A stretch of DNA of 64,000 nt from Henricia sp. BOLD:AAB3569 (taxonomy: Eukaryota; Echinodermata; Asteroidea; Spinulosida; Echinasteridae). Below the pieces are notes generated by a model. That model was not told the origin of the DNA, searched no databases, and worked only from the letters and a program-made list of their open reading frames with translations. The stretch spans positions 1,860,001-1,924,000 of the forward strand of contig JBBELK010000620.1 in NCBI GenBank assembly GCA_037783545.1. The letters run 5' to 3'. Every line of letters starts with the position of its first letter. Positions within the stretch are counted from its first letter, which is position 1. The translations under genes and the position numbers were made by a program. Of this stretch, positions 32,301 through 40,000 are shown one piece after another.

Positions 32301-34632
32301 ACAAATCACAAAACAATGTTGAGAACCACATGTGATTATACTGCTAACTAAAAGCATGTAAAGTCCCAACGTGGATATGTCAGGTTTTAATACTCTTACT
32401 TTGAGTGCTAGGAGCCCCTGAAGCTGTAACAGTGACCAGTCTAACATATGAGAACTTTGATCCCGGAACCTGCACTGAGTGCACGGTGGTTGCTGCTGGT
32501 GCTGTTGCTGTTGCGATGGGCGTTGCTTGGCCTTTGATTGCTCTGCTTGTGACTACGACACTCGACGTGCTTCTGGGTTTATCATGAGCTTGCTGTGGAC
32601 CAGCTAGCTTGATTTGAATTGATTTCGGCTGCTGGACTGCAGACTGAAAAATAAATTTTGATTATTATTATATTTGAGTTTATGCTCACCATTTTGCAGC
32701 CCAAAGGCTGAATTGCACAGTTATTTAAAATAAAAAGCAAATAAACATTGTATCACATACAAATGATTGAATATTTCTCGCTTTTCTTCCAGGGTTGTAG
32801 TCGAGTCCATCACAAGTCTATGACAGTACAGTAACAAGAAGCAAAGGATGAACACGTACAAAAGAATGCCTTTGTTGGAGTTCATTTGAATAGACCTTTA
32901 TCACGGTGCATCCATCTTTGTCTTGTTCCCCACTGCATAGTACGTGTACGTGTCGGGCATGATTAGTGCGTGTGAGTGTCTGCGCGATAGCGCGTGCAGT
33001 CTTCCGTTGTTGTTTTGAGAGAATCGCTGCGCGTTCTCTTGATCGCACCGCGCGCATGTCATTGTGATGCACACAATGAACATTTTCAACACGGGGCCAA
33101 ACTGTTTTATTTCGGCAAGCCTCGCTTTGGTTACGTTCATTTTAATAGGGGAAAAGGGAAGATGGCCGCACCGTGATAAAGGTCTATAGGTGGGGACTTG
33201 TGAAGGCTTGTGAGGACTTGTGATGGACTCGACTACAACCCCATTTTATTCCCATGGATAGAAGCTTGGAAGGTAAGATTTTTAGGTTGGAACAAAATCC
33301 ATTTTCTGAAGAAAAAAAATCTGAACGAGCTTCTTAAGAGTGTCAAGGTTCTTGGGAAAGGTGATACTTGGGTCTTTCCACAGTAATGGGGTACATTTGA
33401 AAAATAAGTCGATAATTCCTTTCAGATGTCTTTAGTTTATCCCAAAATTAAAGAAATTTCCTTGTACTGTTAAGGATAACTTTTGCCCAAAAAGGTAAAA
33501 AATTGCTGCCACAACATGCATTTTTAAAAAGCTTGTGTACAAATTCTCCTATTACGTATGTAACGTGGACAGACCATTTTGTGACATTTTTTCTTTCTTT
33601 GTTACATACGTAATAGGAAAATTTGTGCACGGGGTTTTCAGAAATGTATGTTGTAGGACTATTTTTCTTACTCCTTCGTGCAAAAGTTATATCCTCAGTT
33701 TAGCTGGATAATTTAAGATAAAATTAAGACATTTGAACTGAACTGGGACCTAAGATCTTGTGTGTCACAGAAATGTACCCCATTACTGTGGAAAGACCCA
33801 CTTGCATACTTACAGGGTTAGCCATCGCAATCGTTTTGACGCCCGAGACACTGGTCAATGTTATCGGCGATCCCTTCGTCTTAGCAATCACAGTTTGAGG
33901 CGCAATCTTTTTGGGCGTTGTACAGGTAATCACTGTTTGCGGTGCAGGAGCAATCTTTTTAGGCGTCGTACTGACCCCAGACTTCGTTGGGCTCTTCATA
34001 ATGGGTATAGGGACTTTGGTTAGCGTCTGTTTCCCTGGGGATGAGGTTGCTATCATTATGCCTTTGGGAAGGACCACACTCTGCTGAGAGACCTGATGCG
34101 ATATTGGTACCAGCTTGATTGGGGAGCCTTGGGAAAATAGCTGTCGACCTCCAACCCTTTGGGGTGACCCTGGGGTCATTACAGTAACTGCCCCTGTGGT
34201 TTGGTGCAACGCAGCGGTTGATGTTGGGTTCTTATTGGACAGGTTTCGTGTAATAATCACTTTGGTAACAACCTGACCGGATGTTGTAGATGGCATGCTA
34301 CGTTTCACTATGTTCTGGATTGTTTTTCCGACCGGCGAGCCGGGAGGCAGAGTGATAACTTGAGTCGGGTTTCCAGCGGAGGAAACCCGGACTTTTGTCG
34401 GTGTGCTGCTTGAGGTTGACATCGTGGTACTCTCGCTCGTTGCCGTAATGATAGCCGTCGTTGATATAGCAGATTTAGAAGATGGCGGAGTTGTTGGTTC
34501 GCTGCTAGACTTGGCAATCAAGTTGTCTAGTTCTGCTTGAATTACGGCAACAGGATCAGCCTTGCTGCTTTTGGCCGATTCTGATCGTGTCTTAGTGGTG
34601 CTACTTTTCTTTTTGGACCCAGATGATGACAT
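17164..34632 (-). CDS. LIN54: LIN54, MuvB/DREAM complex DNA-binding subunit (9 coding exons, complete)
   Basis: Coding exons, in transcript order, are 34632-33814, 32643-32400, 30175-30054, 28063-27848, 24589-24465, 23815-23738, 22139-21899, 20360-20167 and 17365-17164. All junctions keep frame and use GT-AG. They give 746 residues, against 749 in the human protein as I know it. Residues 1-500 are Ser/Thr/Pro/Val-rich and low in complexity, as in the family. The DNA-binding part has two CXC motifs, each with nine cysteines (525-554 and 599-629), joined by the conserved linker containing KACLDRNP. Tyr536 and Tyr610 occupy the positions known in human LIN54 to enter the DNA minor groove at CHR elements. 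A C-terminal helical segment (about 685-740) matches the family's helix-coil-helix region. LIN54 recruits MuvB to cell-cycle promoters: DREAM for repression, B-MYB/FOXM1 for activation. The start is set by an in-frame TGA 12 nt upstream of the ATG. The identity is certain. Residue numbers depend on the exon model. Confidence 0.97.
17592..18381. mobile_element. nested foldback E1 (CGTCGCATTTTTCGC ends)
   Basis: Inverted ends CGTCGCATTTTTCGCATAGT and its complement. Flanked by AATT at 17588-17591 and 18382-18385. Confidence 0.75.
18386..19416. mobile_element. nested foldback E2 (GTGTGGCGGTCTGGG ends)
   Basis: Inverted ends GTGTGGCGGTCTGGGAAAAC and its complement, about 27 bp. Flanked by AATT at 18382-18385 and 19417-19420. 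Contains a further element. Confidence 0.75.
18508..19111. mobile_element. third-level MITE E3 inside E2 (GGGTGGATTGCAATA ends)
   Basis: Inverted ends GGGTGGATTGCAATA and TATTGCAATCCACCC (the right copy reads TTATTGCAATCCACCC). The interior is rich in GTCCTAA and TTAGGAC-like repeats. Confidence 0.7.
19535..20166. other. LIN54 intron 8, unique part
   Basis: No recognisable element or exon; includes an imperfect CACAGCTGTTGAACAGCTGTG hairpin-like stretch near 19722-19743. Confidence 0.4.
20167..20360 (-). CDS. LIN54: LIN54 coding exon 8 (residues 616-679, end of CXC2)
   Basis: The acceptor is CCCCCAG and the donor GTATGT, ending in phase 2. The exon completes CXC2 ([15 protein letters not shown]) and carries the near-invariant [18 protein letters not shown] segment, essentially identical to human. 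Confidence 0.98.
20398..20617. mobile_element. MITE, GGCCGTCC family (copy 1, intact)
   Basis: Begins GGGGCCGTCCAAAGTTGTCA and ends with an inverse (GGACAGCCCTA). Internal block AAAATGTTGACATTTCACGG. In LIN54 intron 7, 37 bp from exon 8. Confidence 0.75.
20658..20960. mobile_element. MITE, TAGACCTTTATCACGG family (copy 1)
   Basis: About 300 bp with inverted ends TAGACTTTTATCACGGTGC and GCACCGTGATAAAGGTCTA. Internal CGAGGCTTGCCGAAATAAAA and CGCGCAGCGCGGACA blocks are shared by all five copies. LIN54 intron 7. Confidence 0.8.
20974..21881. mobile_element. 908-bp MULE-like foldback with 9-bp target duplication
   Basis: Two arms of about 430-450 bp are near-perfect complements meeting near 21427. 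Ends are TAGCCCTACAAATAGGGCTG and the complement. Flanked by GGTGTGGCG at 20965-20973 and 21882-21890. Nine-base duplications are typical of Mutator-like elements. No transposase. The right duplication ends 8 bp from LIN54 exon 7. Confidence 0.85.
21899..22139 (-). CDS. LIN54: LIN54 coding exon 7 (residues 535-615, CXC1 to CXC2)
   Basis: The exon covers the rest of CXC1 including Tyr536, the conserved linker, and the first half of CXC2 including Tyr610. It has acceptor CCCAAG and donor GTAAGT, ending in phase 0. A 908-bp foldback transposon is inserted so that its target duplication starts 8 nt past the exon edge. Confidence 0.98.
22222..22814. mobile_element. MITE, ACCGATCCAGTAAGCTCC family (copy 1)
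   Basis: About 590 bp with inverted ends TAGACCGATCCAGTAAGCTC and GAGCTTACTGGATCGGTCTA. The small ORFs inside are shared with the copy at 26529 only because the DNA is. LIN54 intron 6. Confidence 0.8.
22986..23133. mobile_element. small MITE, TAGACCGTATCGAATAGCTG ends
   Basis: Inverted ends (AAGATGGCGGCTATTCGACA on the right). Related copies at 46795-46945 and a fragment at 60002-60040. Confidence 0.6.
23217..23575 (-). repeat. full-length tRNA-derived SINE (minus orientation)
   Basis: Head: A box GTGGCCGAGTGGTTTGG and B box GGTTCGAATCC. Body about 270 bp, tail a run of AAT triplets. Matches 51505-51855 in the other orientation. The A box looks like tRNA-Leu or tRNA-Ser type. LIN54 intron 6. 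Confidence 0.75.
23738..23815 (-). CDS. LIN54: LIN54 coding exon 6 (residues 509-534, start of CXC1)
   Basis: This 78-nt exon has acceptor ATATTAG and donor GTGAGT, phase 2 to phase 2. It carries [15 protein letters not shown], the first three zinc-ligand cysteines of CXC1. The exon boundary falls inside the LYCDC motif. Confidence 0.96.
23886..24212. repeat. second SINE type
   Basis: Contains TGTACAGCGCTCATGTCTAC, TGTCTTGCCCTTGGACACAA and a tRNA-like complement GAGACTCGAACTCTC. Similar blocks occur near 55.73-55.97 kb. LIN54 intron 5. Confidence 0.5.
24465..24589 (-). CDS. LIN54: LIN54 coding exon 5 (residues 468-508)
   Basis: The acceptor is AAACAG and the donor GTACAT, ending in phase 2. 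It encodes a short proline-rich linker ([15 protein letters not shown]) immediately upstream of the DNA-binding domain. A MITE begins 28 nt before the acceptor. Confidence 0.9.
24617..24834. mobile_element. MITE, GGCCGTCC family (copy 2, intact)
   Basis: Begins GGGGCTGTCCAAAGTTG and ends GGACGGCCCCTA. Contains the uninterrupted site GATAAGTAGTATTTCGGG. Confidence 0.75.
24864..25424. mobile_element. two adjacent foldbacks with GGGCCTTTTTCCAAATCTCG ends
   Basis: 24864-25308 and 25319-25424 each start with ATGGGCCTTTTTCCAAATCT and end with its complement. The smaller one is an almost perfect hairpin. Internal repeats of GGCTCCG and CGGAGCC. Confidence 0.65.
25709..26219. mobile_element. TTAA-type MITE (copy 2)
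   Basis: About 95% like the copy at 13624 by eye. It lies in LIN54 intron 4, between two copies of a 34-bp sequence (25679-25712 and 26216-26249) that overlap the element at its TTAA ends. Confidence 0.75.
26529..27122. mobile_element. MITE, ACCGATCCAGTAAGCTCC family (copy 2)
   Basis: Same orientation and over 90% like copy 1 by eye; LIN54 intron 4. A distant relic is at about 42314-42712 in COPS4 intron 5, sharing CACCAAAATTAGCTTGTCGT. Confidence 0.8.
27146..27417. mobile_element. MITE, TAGACCTTTATCACGG family (copy 2)
   Basis: Opposite orientation to copy 1; LIN54 intron 4, immediately between two other MITEs. Confidence 0.8.
27438..27835. mobile_element. foldback element, AACTCCTC family (copy 2)
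   Basis: Flanked by TA, with part of one arm deleted. Its right edge is 12 bp from LIN54 exon 4. Confidence 0.8.
27848..28063 (-). CDS. LIN54: LIN54 coding exon 4 (residues 396-467)
   Basis: The exon is 72 codons, phase 0 to phase 0, with acceptor TTTCAG. The donor is the non-consensus GTTCGT, followed after about seven bases by the end of an AACTCCTC-family foldback element. The encoded blocks RMIMPA and [12 protein letters not shown] align with human LIN54. Confidence 0.95.
28157..30046. mobile_element. MITE, GGCCGTCC family (copy 3, split by an insertion)
   Basis: The two halves (28157-28292 and 29959-30046) match the intact copies, and are separated by a 1.67-kb element inserted at TAAGTAG. 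Together they fill almost all of LIN54 intron 3. Confidence 0.75.
28293..29958. mobile_element. 1.67-kb non-autonomous element nested in the MITE
   Basis: Short inverted ends CAGGCCTCGAAAT and ATTTCGTGGCCTG, with an imperfect 7-bp duplication (TAAGTAG and TAATTAG). This suggests the hAT type, which makes 8-bp duplications. The subterminal regions repeat GCCGTGCCCTTT and ATTGCCGT. Two internal inverted repeats (around 28.83-29.33 and 29.40-29.70 kb) may be further insertions. No transposase is visible. Confidence 0.6.
30054..30175 (-). CDS. LIN54: LIN54 coding exon 3 (residues 355-395)
   Basis: The acceptor is CTCCCAG and the donor GTAATT, entering in phase 1 and leaving in phase 0. It encodes a Thr/Ala/Lys-rich linker ending APAQ. 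The end of a GGCCGTCC-family MITE lies about 7 nt beyond the donor, so only the donor itself is free of transposon sequence. Confidence 0.9.
30828..30875 (+). repeat. poly(G) tract
   Basis: A long G run interrupted by single T bases, starting near 30836. It could form G-quadruplexes; its length may be an assembly estimate. Confidence 0.7.
30976..31052 (-). repeat. tRNA-Thr(TGT)-like sequence
   Basis: The minus strand gives GCCCAGATAGCTCAGTTGGT, a 5-bp anticodon stem TTGGC/GCCAA with loop CATGTAA (anticodon TGT), T arm CTGGGTTCGAATCCCAG and acceptor 3' strand. Position 33 is A instead of the invariant T, and one acceptor pair is mismatched. Probably a tRNA pseudogene or SINE head. Confidence 0.5.
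31163..31272 (+). repeat. G-rich minisatellite
   Basis: Repeats of GGGGGAGGGGGTGAGG. The proline-rich minus-strand ORFs here are translations of the repeat. Confidence 0.7.
31358..31552 (+). mobile_element. MITE, CAGAGCTGCCAAC family (copy 2)
   Basis: The inverted ends CAGAGCTGCCAACCCTCCTG and CAGGAGGGTTGGCAGCTCTG are almost perfect. It lies in LIN54 intron 2. Confidence 0.65.
31822..32280. mobile_element. foldback element, AACTCCTC family (copy 3)
   Basis: In LIN54 intron 2. The arms share GGAAAGCCCTGTTATTCCTC and its complement. Confidence 0.8.
32400..32643 (-). CDS. LIN54: LIN54 coding exon 2 (residues 274-354)
   Basis: The acceptor is TTTTCAG and the donor GTAAGAG, ending in phase 1. 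The exon contains the best-conserved short block outside the CXC region, [15 protein letters not shown], which matches the human protein closely. Confidence 0.95.
32891..33186. mobile_element. MITE, TAGACCTTTATCACGG family (copy 3)
   Basis: LIN54 intron 1. It sits inside a further inverted repeat (GTTGTAGTCGAGTCCATCAC at 32794 and its complement near 33223). Confidence 0.8.
33367..33803. mobile_element. inverted-repeat element abutting LIN54 exon 1 donor
   Basis: CTTGGGTCTTTCCACAGTAA at the left is inverted at the right end as TTACTGTGGAAAGACCCACTTG, ending about 10 bp from the donor at 33813. An inner inverted pair (CTATTACGTATGTAAC and its complement) lies near 33548-33615. Confidence 0.65.
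33814..34632 (-). CDS. LIN54: LIN54 coding exon 1 (residues 1-273)
   Basis: This exon begins with ATG at 34632 and ends in phase 0 at a GTAAGT donor (33813). The product opens with a Ser/Lys-rich stretch ([11 protein letters not shown]) and is then Ser/Thr/Pro/Val-rich and probably disordered. It does not resemble the acidic human N-terminus, so conservation here is low. The same exon carries 5' leader back to an acceptor at 34719 or 34713, two tandem TTTCAG signals 6 nt apart. Confidence 0.93.
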
Positions 34633-34719
34633 GATTGTACTGGTTCACACACCATTCAATGTTGACAAATACAAATATTTGGGCCTACACTCCGATGGAT
34701 CAAACTTTGGTTTCTGAAA
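34633..34719 (-). other. LIN54: LIN54 5' leader within the first coding exon
   Basis: Upstream of the ATG lie in-frame TGA and then two tandem acceptor-like TTTCAG sequences (exon edges 34719 or 34713). This implies at least one non-coding exon further upstream. Confidence 0.6.
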
Positions 34720-34828
34720 CTGAAAGTTAGAAAAGAAAAAAAATACATTTCCCAAGTAAAGGTAATCATTTATAATCATTAATCATTTAACTATGTTTCT
34801 GAACCCATATTATTTAGTTAAAAGTTTT

Positions 34829-35223
34829 GGTATTTTTTTCGTATACATTGAACAAAGATTTTAAGGAAATTACCTCCTAGAATCAACACATAATGTAATT
34901 TTAAGATATACCTCCCACTTGCACTTTTGTCGCAAATGTTGCTTATCTGTAGAAAAATCAAGTTTTCTTCTTCAAAAATTGCCTTCAGTTAGTGCACAAG
35001 ATAACCATTTACGCGCCCTCTGTTGTCGCGCTTACGCACAGACCGCTCGCCTTGTCATTTTTTGCATTACTTCATGCAGTAATTTTATCATTTATTTATC
35101 TCAGAAATGCAACATTTGCGACGGAAGTGTCAGTGGGAAGTATATATCTTAGAATTGAATAAAGCTATCGATTCCAATATATAAATTCACCCAAATCCGT
35201 GTTCAATGTATATGAGAAAAAAA
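34829..35223. mobile_element. MITE, GGTATTTTTTCCGTATAC family (copy 1)
   Basis: Palindromic, about 390 bp, with ends GGTATTTTTTTCGTATACAT and the inverse, interior CTCCCACTTGCACTTTTGTC and its complement. Located in the first LIN54 intron. Confidence 0.7.
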
Positions 35224-35236
35224 TCAGAAGTTTTTG

Positions 35237-35440
35237 GCTACCCCAAACAAAATCCCCACCCGGCCCTGGGGAAACATTTAGTTGACAAAAATCCCCACCC
35301 TCGGGTGCAAAACATGCGCGTCTTGTATACATATGCACAGAAACTTTTATTTCAAAGGGTCAAATGCCCCACCCTGGTGCATGAAAAATGTTACCAAACC
35401 CCCACCTAGGGGGTGGGGCAGTGCGGGGGTGGGGGGAGGG
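35237..35440. repeat. dispersed repeat, also at 61.76-62.0 kb
   Basis: Shares AAAATCCCCACCC, GTGCAAAACATGCG and CCTAGGGGGTGGGGCAG with 61760-62000. In both places it lies next to a GGTATTTTTTCCG MITE. Confidence 0.6.
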
Positions 35441-35680
35441 GGTTTGAGAGTGTTACGGCCAGGGAGGCATGTAGAATGTGTAGAGATTTTGATTTTACCC
35501 AAAATTGCAATTTCCTGTAAAAAGACTTGTTTTTAAGATTTCGTTTTGAGCAACGATTTTGATAGGAAAATAAAAATAGTTCTATTTGAAAGTAACGGCT
35601 TAATATTAATATAATTTTCAATACAAACAATAAAAAAAGGCCGATACTTTTAGTATTTGGAAGTAGCAACAAGTCTAGTA
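35440..35680. mobile_element. one arm of the ATCAAAATCGTTGC foldback family
   Basis: Contains GTTACGGCCAGGGAGGCATG and GCAACGATTTTGATAGG, as in the elements at 8865 and 40031. Confidence 0.5.
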
Positions 35681-35800
35681 AATCATGGCGGTCAGACAAA
35701 AATACGAGTAAATCCTGGTCGGGTTTAGGCCTTCAAATACCTAGAATGTTGTCGGGATTCTATTATTATTATGTGTAAAAACAACTAAGGCCGACAGAAT

Positions 35801-36298
35801 GAAAAATCCGGTTTACCGTTTACCGTCTACCGCCCGCATGCTGTCGTGGCCCCTGCCAAAAAAAGTCAAATTATTTTTTAAAAACAAATCATTATTTGAA
35901 AGATAGAACAAAGCACGCGTGTACTTAGCCTAAAATAGCAATTGTCAGATGTGTTTTGACAAGTTGGGGGAGGGGCTTCGGAAGTTTAAATGCCACTTTT
36001 GACGTCATATCATGCCCAGTGCGTCAAAATCGATGACATCAAACCGAACATTCCCGAAGGTGAGTCTCCACGTTTTTTTATCATGTGATTTGATTGGCTT
36101 ACAGGAGGACCATTCTGTAAAACCGACCAATAGGAGCTCCCGTAGCATAGCGTAGTTCCTCTGGCTACGGGGCTGCGTTCCAAAATTACATGTATACATA
36201 CGCGAACATTGTGTGTATACTAGTAATAAATAAATGAATAGGCCTAATGAAAAATAAAAAATAAATCCCTCGGACAGTAAACCGGATTTTTCATTCTC
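35801..36298. mobile_element. possible inverted-repeat element
   Basis: GAATGAAAAATCCGGTTTAC near 35810 is inverted at about 36275-36295 (GTAAACCGGATTTTTCATTC). The interior shows no other recognised structure. Confidence 0.45.
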
Positions 36299-36613
36299 GT
36301 GGCCTAATGTGAAAAATCAACTGAAAATAATGTCTTGAAAGCACGAACAATCACGCCCGTGAACACGTCAACAAATTTACAAATACCACAACTAAATTGA
36401 GATTCCTAGTTACGGCGTAACAAATTTGTAAATTTGGAGACCACGTAGGGCCTACGTGACGTACCAGCGGGGTTTACCATTTACGCGATCGCGGGAAGAA
36501 ACCCAAAATTTGACCCAAAATATTTCTGATCAGAAAAAAGGGATTTAAATAAAAATGAACAAGTAAGTTACATATTTCACAAAAATCATCAATAACTTAT
36601 CCAATATTAAACA

Positions 36614-36625
36614 TTTCGCGCGAAA
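36614..36625. promoter_or_regulatory. palindromic E2F-type site
   Basis: The 12-bp sequence TTTCGCGCGAAA is a perfect palindrome containing the E2F consensus TTTSSCGC on both strands. It lies 16 nt inside the proposed first LIN54 intron and 318 nt upstream of the COPS4 ATG. Binding is inferred from motif identity only. Confidence 0.55.
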
Positions 36626-36641
36626 CAAAGGAAAATCTTAC

Positions 36642-36720
36642 CGTATTTGATTGTTGCCATTACGTTAATTGTTCAAAATCACGCGCCTGACCATTTACAC
36701 GTAAATTTGATATCCCATAA
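36642..36720 (-). other. LIN54: putative non-coding first exon of LIN54
   Basis: On the minus strand AAATACG is followed by a strong donor, GTAAGA, at 36641. This is about 300 bp from the COPS4 start and upstream of the LIN54 coding exon. Splicing to 34719 or 34713 would leave a short upstream ORF starting at 36660 and ending at a TGA about 15 codons before the LIN54 start. The 5' edge given is arbitrary; RNA evidence is needed. Confidence 0.4.
36672..36677 (-). promoter_or_regulatory. CHR-like element
   Basis: Minus-strand TTTGAA matches the core cell-cycle gene homology region bound by LIN54 itself. It is 47 bp from the E2F palindrome. A six-base match is weak on its own; the pairing with the E2F site in this gene is what makes it notable. 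Confidence 0.3.
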
Positions 36721-36942
36721 TAATCATTTTTTGATCACCGGAAAGCATTAAAGGTCATCCTCTTTCCAAAACTATTAAAAATAGTCTCTAAATTGAAAGA
36801 AAATACGTTGTAGCTTTCTATATGCATACTCATAAAAATAAACAAAAGATTATATATTTTTTAAATTGGCAAAAAAGTAAGTATTTTTAGTTTCTTTTCC
36901 TTGATTATCGTTCTTAATTTCTTTAGTCAGTTGAAAAACAAA

Positions 36943-37016
36943 ATGGCTGCGTCCGTAAGGAAGCAACTTTCTGCTCTTGTCAACACTGGGAGTGCTCCAA
37001 AAGACCTCACAGAAAA
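36943..37016 (+). CDS. COPS4: COPS4 coding exon 1 (residues 1-24)
   Basis: It starts at ATG and ends in phase 2 at donor GTAATT. It encodes [16 protein letters not shown], matching the human MAAAVRQDLAQLMN region. Confidence 0.95.
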
Positions 37017-40000
37017 GTAATTTATGTATTTGTTTATGAATAAGGACGTAACATTTGTTGCATTTCCCTAGTCCAAGAAAATAGAGGCATTCCAAATTCC
37101 TAAATACAAAATTATACGTTAGTTTAGTTACGGTCATAGCCCTGCAAAAAAGGCTACATGCCTGATCGCAACTAACTATGTCTAGCTAAACATCACAAGA
37201 GGGCGCTGTTACGCAACTCTTGATGGGCGTGACTAAGGAAGCCACTAAATACTATTACCAAAAGTATCAATTTTTTTGTATATTGCCACACAGTCTCACA
37301 GACTCAACTGTAGCTGTCTAAATTAATTTTGACTTTTTTAGTAGGCCCTACCCCTAGACAGTAGACATGTTAGACTAGTTGTGCTGTGCCGCTAAAATGT
37401 ATACTTTTTAAATCAGGTAACACCGTGTTTACACTCGAACCGGCAAAGGTGGATACAGACCCAGCATTTTTATTGCGACCACAAAACTGAACATTTGCCG
37501 CGTCTACACTACACATCGATCCGGCTTCAACTCACCTTTAGAAACCGCAAAAATCACCACTAATTGTAACTGCATCGCATGCGTGAGTTGTTAGGTGTTG
37601 CGAACTGGTGCCAGATTGGTCAATTAAATCTACCACACGGCAGGCACTGCCCCAAGGACACTCAAATTGCAGAATCTGTATTCGGGTAGCGTTTACACTA
37701 CAAGCGACCTTGACAATTGCGGGGTTGAATCCCGCAATTGCGGGGTTGAATCCTGGGGTTGAACCCTACCCCAAAAGGTTACTTGAAAAAGACGAATCAG
37801 ACCCGGGTCTGATCCGCCTTTTTTAATTCACCTTTTGCGTTTACACTTAGCACCTACCCGGCTTCAACTTGCAGGGTTCGATTCGGCAAAGGCGAATCGA
37901 GTGTAATCGGGCCTTAACAGGCTTCGCGAGTTAGTACAAATTGTCAACTAGCCACTGAGACCTTTGTTTTTTCCCCTCACAAGGTACCGGAATGTTTTGA
38001 CGGAAGTGTCAAAACTCAAAGACAATGCTCTTATTGAAGGATTGCAGGCATTAATAGAAGCATGTAAGTCGGTACTAGTTCGTATTCTTTTTACTGATTT
38101 ATTTGGTCTAGTTGAATTAGGTACACTAATACTGGTCAGTTTCACAGTGGATTTCTGCCGTATCGTATGCGGAGTGGCGCATCATGAAAAATGCGCTGTA
38201 AAACATCACAACATTGTTCAATTCCAACTTTTTTAATAGATACTGAAAATATAGAACACTTTCTGACGATATTTATTTTTAAAACAATTTTTTGAAATAT
38301 TTAAATTGGAACACAGCAAGATGTTTGTTTGACGGTGAGAGTTCTGGTCCAAAAAGGGTAGTTTGTGTTGCGAAACAGACTTTTGAAACCAGTTACAGTT
38401 TGGGGAGATTGTTGTCTGTGTTTGTGCAAAATTTCAGTGTAAAACACAAAAATGATTATCAGTTACTCTTTGTGAGCGTCGTCGAGTGCGTGGTTTTCAT
38501 TCCAGGCGTAAATATGTGCTCTTACACATAGTGCGCGCCCTCACATGTGCTATGTACTTCTGTTGCATTGAGGCTTTCCTGACAAAGCTTTAGTTGAGCA
38601 GAAAACGAGACAGCATGTTGAACTAAGACCAATCAGACTTGAAGTTGAAGATATCTTCGTTGGCTTGACGCAATATGTCACTGTGGGGGCGCTTCATACT
38701 GCATCGCATTCTTCGAGCTCTCTCCTAATCAGTTTACACGCACGATTTTGCAGGAAAACGGCCGATTCCTAAGACGCATAATCTCAGCTACCGCTTGCTC
38801 AATTTATGCGGTAAATGCCGTTTTGGAATTTACAGAAAATAGTCTGTAATGTGAGATGATATTTTTTAATCAAAATCTAACTTTGAATTTTTTTCCCAAG
38901 TCCCTAGTTGAATATTATGGTTTTGGTATGAATGTTGTTTACCAGAAAAGGAATTTTAGTTAAATGCTGAAAAGGACTTTTGAATCTTCTTGTTTGGTCT
39001 GTAGTGGTTAATGAGAGTGTGAGTCTCGTCATCTCAAGACAGCTTCTGGCTGAAGTGTCTAATCATCTTGGAACCCTCTCGGATGAAATCTCCAAGAAGG
39101 TTTCACATTACATGATTGAGAAGGTCCAACCCAGAGTTGTATCTTTTGAAGAGCAGGTGAATGGCTTTAGTATATTTTGTTTAAATATTTTCATTAGTAG
39201 CTGTTAAACATTTTGATTAGTTGTGAATCTTCCCTGTAGTATCCAGCCTGGTATTCCCAAATATCAAAGCTAATACAGGCCTCAAATTTCACCACAGAAG
39301 GAACACTCTTGAGGGGGAGCGGGGGGTATTTGGTGTCTGCATATAGGAAACACAGTGGTACAAATTTTCATGAGAATATTACAAAGGGGTACCAAAGTCA
39401 AGACCAAGGGGCAAAAAAGGCCATAGCATGTAAAATTCCAGCTATGATCAGGCGCGGATCCAGAGGGTAGGGGTGTTAGGGGTAAAACAAATATGTAATG
39501 CATTTTCTGTGTGTCTGACTGTCCGCAAGAAGCTGATATAAAAATGACTGGCAACACGCCCCCCAAATTGAAACAAAAATTGGGAGTTGGGGTGGGAGGG
39601 TGGGGAAGAGGGCACTCAGCCCCGCCCCCTCCCCTGCCCCCCACCCTCCCCTGCCCCCACCCTCCCCTGCCCCCCTGCCCCCACCCTCCCCTGCCCCCCT
39701 GCCCCCACCCTCCCTTGCCCCCCTGCCCCCACCCTCCCCTGCCCCCCTGCCCCCACCCTCCCCTGCCCCCCACTGAGCGACTTTGTCGGCACTCGCACTG
39801 GCAAAACCCCTCCCTGGAAGGAAAAACTTAACCAGTAGAAATCCTGGGATTACTTCTGAATATGCATGACTTGAAGTGATCTAATTTTGCCACAGGTAGC
39901 TACAGTACGACAGCATTTATCTGGAATCTTTGAGCGGGAGCAGAGTTGGAAAGAAGCAGCTAGTATATTGGTTGGTATTCCCCTCGAGTCGGGACAAAAG

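Larger units (their letters stand above)
36642..36942. promoter_or_regulatory. bidirectional LIN54/COPS4 promoter region
   Basis: This segment separates the proposed LIN54 first exon from the COPS4 start codon. No convincing TATA box is seen. A TTTCTTTAG-TCAG stretch just before the COPS4 ATG looks weakly like a splice acceptor, so COPS4 could also have a non-coding first exon. The region is AT-rich and contains no recognised transposon. Confidence 0.5.

Noticed and set aside
20361..33813. LIN54 introns as introner-type creations by MITEs
   Set aside because: Several intron positions (inside LYCDC, after ECYE) appear ancient from knowledge of the vertebrate gene; MITEs invaded existing introns.
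39282..39838. Gly/Trp/Gln-rich and Pro-rich ORFs
   Set aside because: Translations of the 24-bp C-rich minisatellite on both strands.
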